A DNA stretch of 64,000 nt from Lentibacillus daqui (GCF_027186265.1 NZ_CP114176.1:1178001-1242000), one strand, 5' to 3'; positions 1 to 8,918 are shown, numbered from the stretch's first letter. Notes: generated from the letters alone by a model not told the origin. Numbers and translations: made by a program.

Positions 1-1268
1 TTTTATCGTCAACATGTGGGTAAACTCGTTTTTCCCGGGATTGTAATAATGCTTTCCGTGCCTTTTCCAATTCTTCTTGTAAAGTCGTTGGGGTTAGTCC
101 AAATTCATCAGCAAAACTGGAACTATTAGTATGAATTAGATTTGGAATATTTTTTCCTTCAAAATTTCCATACGGTGTCAAATTGTAGATGGTCGCATAT
201 AAATCACCCAGTTCTTCACCAAGGATTTCGAATACTTCTTCATAATCCCACACATAATATTTTCCTTCTTCACCCTCCGAATCAGCGTCGATTGCCGAAT
301 AGAATGCCCCCTCAGAACTGGTCATTTCCCGCATAACAAACGTAATGATTTGCTCAGCTACCTGCCTATAAAAAGGGTCATCCGTAATCTGATAGCATTC
401 GGTAAAAGCCATTAATAATAAAGCATTATCATACAACATCTTTTCAAAATGGGGAACCAGCCAAGCTCTGTCGGTCGAATAACGGGCAAAACCAAACCCA
501 ACATGGTCGTAAATTCCCCCGTCTGCCATGGCGTGTAATGTTTTCTCCACCATTTCCAAGGCAGTGGTGTCATCATCGAAGTGATATTTTCTTAATAGAA
601 ATAATAAGTTCTGTGGAGCGGGAAATTTCGGTGCCGAACCAAATCCGCCGTACTCCGGATCAAAAAGCTTACCAAGTTGATTGACCGCTTCCTTGACACT
701 ATTCAATGTCAGCCGATTGTTGCTTTTGGTTGCGACAGTTTGTGCTAATGCATCTGTTACGCTTTTGATTACCTCATGGATATGGTTAGGATCACTTGTA
801 TATTTTTTATAAAGCTGGGTGAGTGCGTCCGTTAGTCCGGGCATCCCATGTTTACTTTTTTTTGGAAAATAGGTTCCAGCGTAGAATGGGATTTTGTCCG
901 GTGTCATAAAAATCGTAAGCGGCCAGCCACCTTGTCCCGTCATCATTTGGCATACTTTCATATAAACGGCATCCACATCCGGGCGCTCTTCCCGGTCAAC
1001 TTTGATGGCAATATAATGGTCGTTTAATAAGCGGGCAACTTCCTCATCTTCAAAGGATTCGTGCGCCATGACGTGACACCAATGACATGTGCATTAGGAC
1101 CACCAACTAGCTATACCCAATAGATAAGAAGATGGGTTTACCTTCTCGTTTCGCTTTTGCAAATGCTTCGTCACTCCACGCAAACCAATTTACAGGGTTA
1201 TACGCATGTTGTAATAGATAGGGTGACTTTTCTGCGATTAATCTATTGGGCTCTCTGTTAGTTGTCAT
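1..1268 (-). pseudogene. Disrupted DUF255/YyaL thioredoxin-domain protein, partial
   Basis: The minus strand encodes the N-terminal part of a YyaL/spermatogenesis-associated-protein-20-like protein (thioredoxin-like DUF255 followed by an alpha/alpha-barrel region). It starts at ATG 1268 after AAGAAGGTGATG, and the family hallmark YLLQHAYNPVNW is clear. After SIGYS the reading meets a TAG inside a 19-bp insertion (1091-1109). Removing those 19 bases restores the motif TCHWCHVMAHE and an open frame that runs off the window at base 1, about 420 residues in total. The downstream frame has no other stop and keeps motifs such as GQGGWPLT and GGIYDHVGFGFARYS, so the lesion looks recent or is a sequence error. 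The true C-terminus is outside the window. Cellular function of the family is poorly defined. Confidence 0.88.
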
Positions 1269-1370
1269 GAGGCATCACCTTCTTTCTTAAAGTTATTTAC
1301 CACTACTTTACCACAAATCACCCACCGAAATGTATCATAGCAAAATTTTTATTTTCTAAATGACGTAATG

Positions 1371-1379
1371 TTATAATAA
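1371..1379 (+). promoter_or_regulatory. Extended -10 promoter for thioesterase gene
   Basis: TGTTATAAT (TGn plus TATAAT at 1374-1379) lies about 155 bases before the chosen thioesterase start. The -35 region is only T-rich. Confidence 0.4.
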
Positions 1380-1533
1380 CTTTAGTTTAAAAAACTTGTT
1401 TATTTCATCAAACAGCCGATCGCTTGTAATTAATTGGCTTCAGTTTGCTTCGACTGAATGGATTCATATTTACTACAAATCACATAACATTTGCTATCAT
1501 ATAGACAAGACTTATTATAGGGAGAGAAATAAA

Positions 1534-2289
1534 ATGGAAGCTGTCACAGTGTTCAAAGAGAATTATCATGTCGATTTACGGGATGTTGATTTTAAAAAGC
1601 AACTAAAGCTTAGTACGTTGTTTAGCTATTTTCAGGATGTTGCCAGCCTTGCTTCAATTAATCTTGGATTTGGCATTCATACATTGGAACAAAAATATGG
1701 AGTTGCATGGATACTAATGCGAATTCGTGTCGATATGATTCGAAACCCGGTTTTGGACGAGGAAATTACGATCGAAACTTGGCCGTTAGAACCGAAAAAA
1801 TTGGAATTTGAACGGGACTATATTGTTAGGGATCGTGAAGGAAATATTATCGTACGAGCAGTTTCAGCATGGGTGATTATGGATATTCAACAGCGAAAGT
1901 TAAAAAGAACAGAAGTTATCGGTTTTACCTATCCGGAAATTATTACACAACGGGCAATCGATTGCAAATTGGGTAAGTTAAAGCATTCCGGCGAGCTTAA
2001 AACTTCCTATAAAAAGGTAATTGGTTATAGTGATATTGACTTCAATGGTCATTTGAACAATTCCAAATATGTTGACTATATCATGGATTGCTTTGATATG
2101 GAAGAACATGAGAAGTTCGATGTGAAAACGATTGAGGTCCATTTCATGAATGAGGCAATGCCAGGCAATAGGATTGTTTTATATAAAGATACATCTGAAG
2201 GTGCGAATCAGGTATACATAGAAGGGGTGAATGAAAAAGATCAGCGAACCGTTTTTAAAGCAAGGGCGGAGGTTAAAGAGAAAAATTAG
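1534..2289 (+). CDS. Acyl-ACP thioesterase family protein
   Basis: A 251-aa double hot-dog protein of the acyl-ACP thioesterase (FatA/acyl-ACP hydrolase) family, predicted to release free fatty acids from acyl carrier protein in the cytoplasm. The N-terminal hot dog carries the region LSTLFSYFQDVAS and the variant GVAWILMRIRVDMIR. The second hot dog carries YSDIDFNGHLNNSKYVDY, the family's N-x-H-x-N-N catalytic signature. The ATG at 1534 is chosen because GGGAGAG (1521-1527) sits at proper distance; an in-frame ATG at 1396 would add a low-complexity tail without a ribosome site. It stands alone between a divergent gene and the convergent bet genes. Family membership is firm; the physiological substrate is not. 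Confidence 0.85.
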   Translation: MEAVTVFKENYHVDLRDVDFKKQLKLSTLFSYFQDVASLASINLGFGIHTLEQKYGVAWILMRIRVDMIRNPVLDEEITIETWPLEPKKLEFERDYIVRDREGNIIVRAVSAWVIMDIQQRKLKRTEVIGFTYPEIITQRAIDCKLGKLKHSGELKTSYKKVIGYSDIDFNGHLNNSKYVDYIMDCFDMEEHEKFDVKTIEVHFMNEAMPGNRIVLYKDTSEGANQVYIEGVNEKDQRTVFKARAEVKEKN

Positions 2290-2440
2290 TTATCTGGTCA
2301 TGTAAATAAGCTAATAGGAAGGGAAAAGCAGCTGTTAATCAAGGAGTTCCACTTCATTATTTTCAGGCATGTATTAAATTCTTCTCCGAATTAGCCAGTA
2401 ACATAACGCAAACCATGCCCACCACCCACACAATTAAAGA

Positions 2441-2480
2441 CTGAACTACTGGATGGAAGCCAATTGTTCCAGTAGTTCAG
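2441..2480 (-). terminator. Inverted repeat downstream of betA
   Basis: A perfect 13-bp inverted repeat (2441-2453 with 2468-2480, 14-nt loop) lies between the convergent thioesterase gene and betA. Read on the minus strand it is followed by TCTTTAATTG, a weak T-rich tail, so it most likely ends the betBA transcript. Confidence 0.55.
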
Positions 2481-2541
2481 CCATCAGCAATGTTACAATA
2501 ATATTTTCATTCCTTCATTTTCTAACAAGCTCATCGTTGAC

Positions 2542-4227
2542 TTACCTCTCTACTGTGCCGGCGACTTCTGAATGTACTCTATGACGGTAATAATCCAGAT
2601 AGGAAGGTTTCAACGGTTGATTTCCGAGGATGATGTCCGCTGCCTTTTCTGCCAACATCAACACTGGTGCATGGATATTCCCGTTTGTAGTGTGAGGCAT
2701 AGCTGACGCATCAACTACCCGTACGTTGTCCAGGCCATGAACTTTCATGGTCAGCGGATCTACAACAGCCAGCGGATCTGAAGCGGAACCCATTTTTGCC
2801 GTACATGATGGATGGAGTGCCGTTTCGGCGTCATTCGCTACCCACTGCAGAATTTCCTCATCCGTTTGAACAGAAGGCCCGGGGGAAATTTCACCCGAGT
2901 TGTAAGGCGCTAACGCCGGCTGAGAAAGAATTTCCCGTGAAACTCGTACCGCTTCCACCCACTCACGCCGATCCTCTTCAGTAGAAAGATAGTTAAATAC
3001 AATACTAGGATGTTGAAAAGGATCACGCGAACGGATCTTCAGTCTACCTTTGGAGTTGGAGTACATTGGTCCAACGTGTACCTGGAATCCATGCTTTGTG
3101 TCTGCTTTTTGCCCGTCATATCGAACGGCAAGCGGAAGAAAATGAAACATCAAATTCGGGTAATCAACATCTTCATTCGAACGGACGAAACCTCCACCTT
3201 CAAAATGATTGGATGCCGCCGGTCCAGTACGTCCAAGTAGCCATTGCAAGCCGATCCAAGGCATTTTTGCTTTATTTAGGCTAGGTTGTTCCGAAACAGG
3301 CTGCGGACAAGCGTGCTGAATATATACTTCAAGATGATCCCTGAGATTTTCGCCTACACCTGGTAGGTTAACGATTGGTTTAATGCCCAGCGAGCGTAGA
3401 TAATCAGCGTCTCCTACACCAGACAACTGAAGTAGCTGTGGCGTGTTGAATGCACCACCGGAAAGGATAACTTCGCCCGCGTTAACATGATAGGTTTTCC
3501 CATTCTTTTGGTAGGTTACACCGTTGGCTCGGGTATCATTAAAGTCGATATTGGTAACAAAAGCACGCGTTTCCACTGTAAGATTTTTACGTCGCATAAC
3601 AGGCCGCAAATACGCGCGTGAAGCTGACACTCGTCTGCCGTTATGTACCTGGCTGTCGAATGGGCCGAAACCTTCCTGACGAAAACCATTCACATCGGGT
3701 GTTCTTGAATAACCAGCCTCAACAGCTGCATCAAAAAAAGCTTGAAATAAAGGATTCGTGGCCGGTCCGCGCTTTAATTTAATTGGGCCATGGTGACCGC
3801 GGTATTCATCGGATGGATCCGCTCCATAAGTTGTTTCTAGTCGCTTAAAATATGGCAGGCAATGCGCATAGTCCCAAGTTTCCATACCTGGGGCAGATCC
3901 CCATCGTTCGTAGTCCATCGGGTTACCACGCTGGTAAATCATACCGTTAATGGAACTTGACCCTCCCAGAACCTTTCCCCGGGCATGTGCAACTTGGCGT
4001 CCATCCATATAAGGCTCTGGGTCAGAGGAGTAGATCCAGTCATAGAAACGATTGCCTGACGGGAACATCAAAGCTGCTGGCATTTGAATAAACAAATCCC
4101 ATGGATAATCACTGCGCCCAGCTTCCAGGATTAGAACACTGCGCGATTTATCTGCACTTAAACGGTTGCCGAGTACAGAACCCGCACTACCGCCACCAAT
4201 GATTACATAATCGTAAGTTTGTTTCAT
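2542..4227 (-). CDS. betA: Choline dehydrogenase (GMC oxidoreductase)
   Basis: A 561-aa FAD-dependent GMC-family oxidoreductase, the BetA type that oxidises choline to betaine aldehyde. The N-terminal dinucleotide fold VIIGGGSAGSVLGNRLS is intact, GKVLGGSSSINGMIYQRG is the GMC signature 1 region, and the C-terminal half carries LHPSCTAKMG and VVDASAMPHTTNGNIHAP with the active-site His/Asn region. The start is the ATG at 4227, preceded by AAGGGGGC; a longer in-frame start at 4269 would overlap betB and has no ribosome site. It is the second gene of betB-betA (32-nt gap). In B. subtilis the equivalent slot is filled by the unrelated alcohol dehydrogenase GbsB. Its base composition seems somewhat more GC-rich than its neighbours by eye. 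Confidence 0.92.
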   Translation of the reverse strand: MKQTYDYVIIGGGSAGSVLGNRLSADKSRSVLILEAGRSDYPWDLFIQMPAALMFPSGNRFYDWIYSSDPEPYMDGRQVAHARGKVLGGSSSINGMIYQRGNPMDYERWGSAPGMETWDYAHCLPYFKRLETTYGADPSDEYRGHHGPIKLKRGPATNPLFQAFFDAAVEAGYSRTPDVNGFRQEGFGPFDSQVHNGRRVSASRAYLRPVMRRKNLTVETRAFVTNIDFNDTRANGVTYQKNGKTYHVNAGEVILSGGAFNTPQLLQLSGVGDADYLRSLGIKPIVNLPGVGENLRDHLEVYIQHACPQPVSEQPSLNKAKMPWIGLQWLLGRTGPAASNHFEGGGFVRSNEDVDYPNLMFHFLPLAVRYDGQKADTKHGFQVHVGPMYSNSKGRLKIRSRDPFQHPSIVFNYLSTEEDRREWVEAVRVSREILSQPALAPYNSGEISPGPSVQTDEEILQWVANDAETALHPSCTAKMGSASDPLAVVDPLTMKVHGLDNVRVVDASAMPHTTNGNIHAPVLMLAEKAADIILGNQPLKPSYLDYYRHRVHSEVAGTVER

Positions 4228-4259
4228 CTGTAAGCCCCCTTGAAGATTGTAAATAGAAA

Positions 4260-5732
4260 CTAAAACCAATTGATCGGCTCCGGTTTTAAGTTATGGAAAA
4301 TATGTTTCGTTTCCTGATACTCTTCCAATCCTGGTTTTCCAAGTTCACGACCAATACCGGATTGTTTGAAACCGCCCCACGGTGCATGTGGAAAGTAAAG
4401 GTTAAAGTCATTGATCCAAACGGTTCCCATACGCATCTTGGCAACACAGCGCTCAGCCTTGGCGATATCCTTTGTCCACACCCCGCCGGAAAGTCCGTAA
4501 ATTGAGTCGTTTGCCAGATTGATAGCTTCATCTTCGGTTGTAAACTTCTCTACCGTAATGACAGGACCAAATCCTTCATTCTGTACTACGCTCATCTCGG
4601 TTGTACAGTTAGTTAGAATGGTAGGCAGATAGAAGAAGCCGTTTTGTAATTCCGGATCTTCCGGACGTTTGGCACCGATTGCAACTGTTGCGCCTTCCGC
4701 GATGCCTTGTTCTACATAGCTCGTCACTTTATTTAAATGTTCTTGGGAAATAAGCGGTCCCATTTGCGTTGACTCATCAAAACCATTACCAAGTTTGATG
4801 TTTTTCACGCGTCCCACCAATTTCTGAACAAAATCATCGTGAATGCTTTCCTCGACAATTAATCTTGTGCCCGCGGAACAAATTTGCCCAGCGTGGAAAA
4901 AGACGGCATTCATTGCTTGATCAACCGCTGTTTCCAAATCGGCGTCGGAAAAAATAACATTAGGATTCTTACCGCCAAGTTCCAGTGCTAGTTTTTTTAC
5001 ATTGACACTAGCCGCTTGCATGATCTTTTTCCCGGTTTGAATCCCGCCGGTAAACGAAATAAGATCAACATTCGCATTGTTGGAAAGTTCAGCCCCAACC
5101 GTATCTCCAGCGCCAAGAACAAGATTGGCTACACCCGCCGGCACGCCCGCTTCTTCGATTAATTCAAATACTTTTACATGGGTAAGCGGTGTGATTTCAC
5201 TTGGTTTGATCACTAATGTATTCCCGGCAGCAAGTGCGGGGGCCAATTTCCAAGATGCTTGCAGTAGGGGATAATTCCATGGTGTGATTTGTCCACACAC
5301 ACCAACTGGTTCTTTGACAACTTTACTAACGGAATTTGGAATGGGAGAGTTTATGATTTCTCCACCATCTTTATCTGCCATTTCCGCATAATAACGGAAA
5401 ACACCGGCAATATCGTCCATATCTCCACGGCTCTCCTCGATGGTTTTACCTGTATCAAGGGATTCGAGTTCAGCTAATTCCTCTTTATCCCGCTCGATAA
5501 ACGCTGCGATTTTACCAATGATTCTGCCTCGTTTAGTAGCTGGAGTTGTTGGCCAAGGCCCATGATCAAATGCTTTTCTGGCAGCGGCAATTGCTGTTTT
5601 TGCATCAGCAACATCCCCTTCAGCCGCTACTGCGATAACTTCTTGATTAAATGGATTGATAATTTCTCTTGTATTACCAGAGATGGAATCGATCCATTGC
5701 CCATCAATATATTGTTGTTTTAAGGTCAACAT
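4260..5732 (-). CDS. betB: Betaine-aldehyde dehydrogenase
   Basis: A 490-aa NAD(P)-dependent aldehyde dehydrogenase that should oxidise betaine aldehyde to glycine betaine, the compatible solute. Family motifs are all present: LELGGKNPNVIF with the catalytic Glu, the nucleophile in GQICSAGTR (Cys about residue 285), and PWGGFKQSGIGRELGKPGLEEY near the C-terminus. The start ATG at 5732 follows GAGGAGGGATAAT. It leads the betB-betA operon and diverges from gbsR, the expected choline-responsive repressor. The B. subtilis counterpart is GbsA. Alternative aldehyde substrates cannot be excluded by sequence, but the context with BetA and GbsR makes the call strong. Confidence 0.93.
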   Translation of the reverse strand: MLTLKQQYIDGQWIDSISGNTREIINPFNQEVIAVAAEGDVADAKTAIAAARKAFDHGPWPTTPATKRGRIIGKIAAFIERDKEELAELESLDTGKTIEESRGDMDDIAGVFRYYAEMADKDGGEIINSPIPNSVSKVVKEPVGVCGQITPWNYPLLQASWKLAPALAAGNTLVIKPSEITPLTHVKVFELIEEAGVPAGVANLVLGAGDTVGAELSNNANVDLISFTGGIQTGKKIMQAASVNVKKLALELGGKNPNVIFSDADLETAVDQAMNAVFFHAGQICSAGTRLIVEESIHDDFVQKLVGRVKNIKLGNGFDESTQMGPLISQEHLNKVTSYVEQGIAEGATVAIGAKRPEDPELQNGFFYLPTILTNCTTEMSVVQNEGFGPVITVEKFTTEDEAINLANDSIYGLSGGVWTKDIAKAERCVAKMRMGTVWINDFNLYFPHAPWGGFKQSGIGRELGKPGLEEYQETKHIFHNLKPEPINWF

Positions 5733-5788
5733 TATCCCTCCTCATCATTAAGTTTATTTAAAAAAAATTTAATGGATTGAACAAATGT

Positions 5789-5817
5789 AATGTATCATGT
5801 GATTTTAAGTTTGTCAA
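5789..5817 (-). promoter_or_regulatory. SigA promoter of betBA
   Basis: On the minus strand TTGACA (5812-5817) and TACATT (5789-5794) are separated by exactly 17 bp, pointing at betB. The surrounding DNA is very A/T rich and probably holds GbsR binding sites. Confidence 0.7.
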
Positions 5818-5890
5818 AAGTGAAAAATATTAAATTTGCCAAACCCTAATGGTTATATATTATTCACCATGTTTTATGTTATTTGATGAT

Positions 5891-5918
5891 TTGACAATTC
5901 GTTTTAATCCGGTATTAT
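5891..5918 (+). promoter_or_regulatory. SigA promoter of gbsR
   Basis: TTGACA (5891-5896), a 16-bp spacer and TATTAT (5913-5918) lie about 60 bases before gbsR. Two related AAATTTAAT stretches, near 5766 and near 5953, flank the divergent promoters and are candidate GbsR operator pieces. Confidence 0.65.
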
Positions 5919-5979
5919 TAACTTTGTAAAAAAATAATTTAACAAATTTAATTTTTAAATAAGAAATGGAGGTGAACGA

Positions 5980-6543
5980 ATGGCATATGCACAAGAAGAT
6001 GAAGTTCGAAACAAGCTTGATGAAGCTAAAGATCAGGTGATTGGCGCAATATCTGAAACGATGGATCTTTATGGCGTGACACCATCTGCGGGGAAATTAT
6101 ATGCAATGATGTATTTCAAGGAGCAGATGAATCTGGATGAAATGCGCCAAGAGCTGGGCATGAGTAAGCCAAGCATGAGCACAAGCGTCCGCAAGCTTCA
6201 AGATAATGGCATGGTGAAAAAAGTATTTCAGCGTGGATCCAGAAAGCACACATATGTAGCAGAAAAAGATTTCTTCCGTTCATTCATGTCTTTCTATTGT
6301 CAGATGTGGGAGCGGGAAGTGAATATGAATATGGAAGCCATCGATCACGCCCAAGTGGATATCCGTGAGATTTTTGAAGATGAGACCGTTCCCAATGACT
6401 TGCGAAAAGAGGCTAAAGCAGATTACGACCTGCTCGAATCATCAAAGGTGTATTACCGTTGGCTGGAGCGATTAACAGCCAGTATTCGAACAGGGGAGAT
6501 ATTTGAATTTTTACCGAAAAATCCGGGGGAAGACAATAAATAA
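5980..6543 (+). CDS. gbsR: GbsR-type transcriptional repressor
   Basis: A 187-aa MarR-like winged-helix regulator matching GbsR, the choline-sensing repressor of glycine-betaine synthesis and choline uptake genes in Bacillus. The HTH region is MRQELGMSKPSMSTSVRKLQ followed by the wing KVFQRGSRKHTYVAE. The long C-terminal helical part (FMSFYCQMWEREVNMNMEAI) forms the sensor/dimer region. The start ATG at 5980 follows ATGGAGGTGAACGA. It is divergent from betBA and 33 bp ahead of a betaine-binding lipoprotein gene, so it probably controls both sides. Function comes from family and context. Confidence 0.9.
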   Translation: MAYAQEDEVRNKLDEAKDQVIGAISETMDLYGVTPSAGKLYAMMYFKEQMNLDEMRQELGMSKPSMSTSVRKLQDNGMVKKVFQRGSRKHTYVAEKDFFRSFMSFYCQMWEREVNMNMEAIDHAQVDIREIFEDETVPNDLRKEAKADYDLLESSKVYYRWLERLTASIRTGEIFEFLPKNPGEDNK

Positions 6544-6576
6544 TTTGAAATAACATGGGGAGGAGAATGTAAATTA

Positions 6577-7470
6577 ATGTCTTTTAAAAAACTGTATATG
6601 TTTATTCTATTCATTCTAGTAGTAGTGCTTACAACAGCATGTGGAAGTACAAGTAGTGGAGAGAAAAAGGATTCAGGTGAAAAAGCAGCTGGCGATAAAA
6701 CAATTGTCATGGGACAGATTAATTGGGCTGAAAATATTGCTGTCACCAACATGTGGAAAGTGATTTTGGAAGAGAAAGGTTACGATTTGGATCTGAAATT
6801 GCTGGACATGGGTACACAAATGGCAGCTCTTGCAAGCGGGGATTTGGACATTAGCCCAGAGGTATGGCTGCCTGTGCAGGATGCCAATTATTTGAAACAG
6901 TATAAGGATGAAGCCGATTTCTCGGATGAAACCTGGTATGATACAGCAAAAGTTGGACTGGTTGTTCCGGAATACATGGATGATATTAACAGTATTGAAG
7001 ATTTAAATGCCCATAAAGATGAATTTGAAGGAGAAATTACCGGATTTGATGCCGGCGCCGGAACTATGGAAGTAACCGAGGATATGATGAAGGAATATGA
7101 TCTTGACTTTGATTTGGTACCAAGTTCCGAACCGGCGATGATTACGACTATTCGTGAAGCGATAAAAGATAAAAAAGCGGTTGTTGCACCGCTTTGGAGT
7201 CCACATCGCGTATTTTCCGAAATGGACTTGAAGTTTTTGGATGATCCGAAGAAGGTTTATGGCGATGCGGAGAAAATTCACCATGCAACAAGGCACGAAT
7301 TTGCAGACGATTATCCCGAGGTGGACAAATGGTTGAAAAATTGGAAAATGGATGATGACCAGGTTGGTGATCTCATGAGTACGGTAAATAAAGCTGAAGA
7401 TCCCGAGGAAGGTGCAGCCAAATGGGTGGAGGATAATCAGGATTTGGTAAATGAATGGCTGGAAGAATAA
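6577..7470 (+). CDS. Glycine betaine-binding lipoprotein (OpuAC/ProX-like)
   Basis: A 297-aa extracellular substrate-binding lipoprotein of the OpuAC family. The signal peptide ends in the lipobox LTTAC (Cys22), and the domain begins at INWAENIAVTNMWKVILEEKGY. Aromatic residues for quaternary-ammonium binding are plausible in NWAEN, EVWLPVQD and PLWSPH. It is predicted to capture glycine betaine, choline or a related osmolyte. It follows gbsR by 33 bp and ends at a strong terminator. No permease or ATPase gene is nearby, so it must work with an ABC transporter encoded elsewhere or serve as a sensor for the locus. The exact ligand is not decided by sequence. Confidence 0.85.
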   Translation: MSFKKLYMFILFILVVVLTTACGSTSSGEKKDSGEKAAGDKTIVMGQINWAENIAVTNMWKVILEEKGYDLDLKLLDMGTQMAALASGDLDISPEVWLPVQDANYLKQYKDEADFSDETWYDTAKVGLVVPEYMDDINSIEDLNAHKDEFEGEITGFDAGAGTMEVTEDMMKEYDLDFDLVPSSEPAMITTIREAIKDKKAVVAPLWSPHRVFSEMDLKFLDDPKKVYGDAEKIHHATRHEFADDYPEVDKWLKNWKMDDDQVGDLMSTVNKAEDPEEGAAKWVEDNQDLVNEWLEE

Positions 7471-7477
7471 ATCATAC

Positions 7478-7518
7478 AAAAGGTGTCATATCCTACAAAA
7501 GGGTTTGACACCTTTTTT
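7478..7518 (+). terminator. Terminator after betaine-binding protein gene
   Basis: AAAAGGTGTCA (7478-7488) pairs with TGACACCTTTT (7506-7516), followed by further Ts. This is a classical intrinsic terminator; by symmetry it may also serve the small minus-strand gene beyond it. Confidence 0.85.
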
Positions 7519-7531
7519 GAAAAATCTTTTT

Positions 7532-7669
7532 TTATGCCTCATCATCCACTGGTTCCGCTATTTTACTGGCTATCCAACGCTTGGCTATTTCTTCATCGAT
7601 ATCATATTCTTTTCCTGCACGTAATAAATCACCATGGTAGGCGGTTTGCACATTCATTTTTACTCTCAT
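7532..7669 (-). CDS. Small hypothetical protein, 45 aa
   Basis: A short minus-strand reading frame starts at ATG 7669 after AAAAGGAGCCATACCAAA and ends with TAA at 7532. The 45-aa product begins MRVKMNVQTAYHGDLLRAGK and contains a KEYDIDEEIAKRWIASKIAEP stretch. The form (short beta segment, then a helix that ends in an acidic tail) resembles small phage-head or gateway-like proteins in which a residue pattern VDEEVAKRWIKNGIAE recurs, but I cannot name the family. A strong ribosome site and protein-like composition support that it is real. Confidence 0.6.
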   Translation of the reverse strand: MRVKMNVQTAYHGDLLRAGKEYDIDEEIAKRWIASKIAEPVDDEA

Positions 7670-7800
7670 TTTGGTATGGCTCCTTTTACAAAGAATGCAG
7701 ATAGGTTGTATATTAAAATCACCTTACATAAATTATTATATCGCCCTTCATTGAAATTGAAAATAGGGTTTGTATAAATTCAGATTTGCCTTGATTGTAT

Positions 7801-8217
7801 TCAGCTTTTCGATGGCCTGGTAAATCCTTTAATCGTATGGGTATGCCCATCGTTTTCGGTTGTTCTGATTTCGGCATAATGGGTGTGATAGCCGTCTGGC
7901 AAGGATATTGGCGGACTGGTATATGCTTCATAATAATGAATATGTCCATCCTCAAACGTTGTATTTCCCCATATTTTGTGGACATGACCTTCTTTTGTTT
8001 CAATTGGTGTACTTGTTACCCCGGGATGTAAATGGGTATGTTTATCATTGCATGATGTTGCTCCAGTATGAGCATGTGTATGCCCTTTTTGTTCCTGTCC
8101 CATTGTCTGGGAAGGACTCATTTTTGCACGTTGTTCGGGATAATTCTTCTGTTGCCAGTTTGGATAGACCGGTGTATATGGGGCATAACCAGGAAACTGT
8201 CTCATGTCATAATACAA
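7801..8217 (-). CDS. YmaF-like histidine-rich protein
   Basis: A 138-aa protein of the YmaF family. It contains repeated His-x-His motifs (GHTHAHTG, DKHTHLHPG, GHVHKIWG, DGHIHYYEA, GYHTHYAE, DGHTHTIKG) spaced about 20 residues apart, suggesting a repeat fold that may bind metal. The N-terminus is Tyr/Pro rich. The likely start is TTG 8217, with AAAGGAG nine bases ahead; an ATG at 8196 and a TTG abutting the ribosome site at 8226 are alternatives. Function is unknown; metal binding is an inference from histidine density only. Confidence 0.72.
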   Translation of the reverse strand: MYYDMRQFPGYAPYTPVYPNWQQKNYPEQRAKMSPSQTMGQEQKGHTHAHTGATSCNDKHTHLHPGVTSTPIETKEGHVHKIWGNTTFEDGHIHYYEAYTSPPISLPDGYHTHYAEIRTTENDGHTHTIKGFTRPSKS

Positions 8218-8372
8218 TGTATACAACTCCTTTGATTTTTATTGTCATGATAGGCTATGATCATGAATCTTGTACGGTGAAAGAAAAAATTGACTAGATA
8301 GAACATAATGCGTCTATTGTCACAGCTTTGCCATAAAAATTTCGCCTTTGAGTAACCAATAAGTATATCAAT

Positions 8373-8401
8373 TGAAAATAATTATCATTATCAAGTAGAA
8401 T
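8373..8401 (+). promoter_or_regulatory. Fur box overlapping flavodoxin promoter
   Basis: TGAAAAT-A-ATTATCA (8373-8387) matches the 7-1-7 Fur box with one mismatch and continues into a further ATTATCA-like half. It overlaps a promoter read as TTGAAA (8372-8377) and TAGAAT (8396-8401) with an 18-bp spacer, so bound Fur would block transcription when iron is plentiful. Confidence 0.7.
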
Positions 8402-8439
8402 AAAGTTAAGCTACAATTTAGGATGTGGGGGATGACATT

Positions 8440-8895
8440 ATGGCAAAAATTATTTTGTTGGATGCCAGTATGACAGGCAGCACGGAAATAATGGCTGATG
8501 CGATCGGTGATTATGTAAAGGGTGCTGGTCATGAGCTGGTACGTAAATCATTTGACTTTGATGATATTGATGTACAGGAATTGCTCGATTATGATGGGAT
8601 ATTGATTGGCTCTTATACATGGGATGATGATCTGCCATATGAAGTAGAGGATTTTTACGATGATCTGGATAGTGTTGATTTGACTGGAAAGCTTGTAGGT
8701 GTATTTGGTTCATGTGATTCGTTTTATGATTCATATGGCGCTGCACTTGAGACCATTGCTGCAAGAATCCCGGAAATTGGCGGTACGATGTATGAAGAAA
8801 AATTAAAAGTTGAACTGGAGCCAAATGATAAGGATATTGCAGATTGCAAACGATATGCTGCGGAATTTTTGGACCAGCTTGCGAAAATGGAATAA
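8440..8895 (+). CDS. Flavodoxin
   Basis: A 151-aa short-chain-like flavodoxin, an FMN electron carrier that can replace ferredoxin when iron is scarce. The phosphate-binding loop is DASMTGSTEIMADAIGDYV; the SYTWDDDLPYEVEDFYDDL and GSCDSFYDSYGAA segments provide the flavin-flanking loops. The start is ATG 8440 after GGGGGATGACATT; an upstream in-frame GTG at 8425 sits inside that ribosome site. It is monocistronic, with a Fur-box promoter and a terminator. The Fur box fits the known iron-starvation induction of flavodoxins. Redox partner unknown. Confidence 0.9.
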   Translation: MAKIILLDASMTGSTEIMADAIGDYVKGAGHELVRKSFDFDDIDVQELLDYDGILIGSYTWDDDLPYEVEDFYDDLDSVDLTGKLVGVFGSCDSFYDSYGAALETIAARIPEIGGTMYEEKLKVELEPNDKDIADCKRYAAEFLDQLAKME

Positions 8896-8918
8896 CATAC
8901 GTGTAAATAAAGGTGGTG

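Noticed and set aside
3010..3284. Open frames on the plus strand across betA
   Set aside because: They lie opposite a full, motif-bearing BetA and lack ribosome sites; they are shadows.
7003..7479. 158-aa minus-strand frame opposite the betaine-binding protein
   Set aside because: The plus strand carries a clear lipoprotein gene; the minus product has no recognisable domain.
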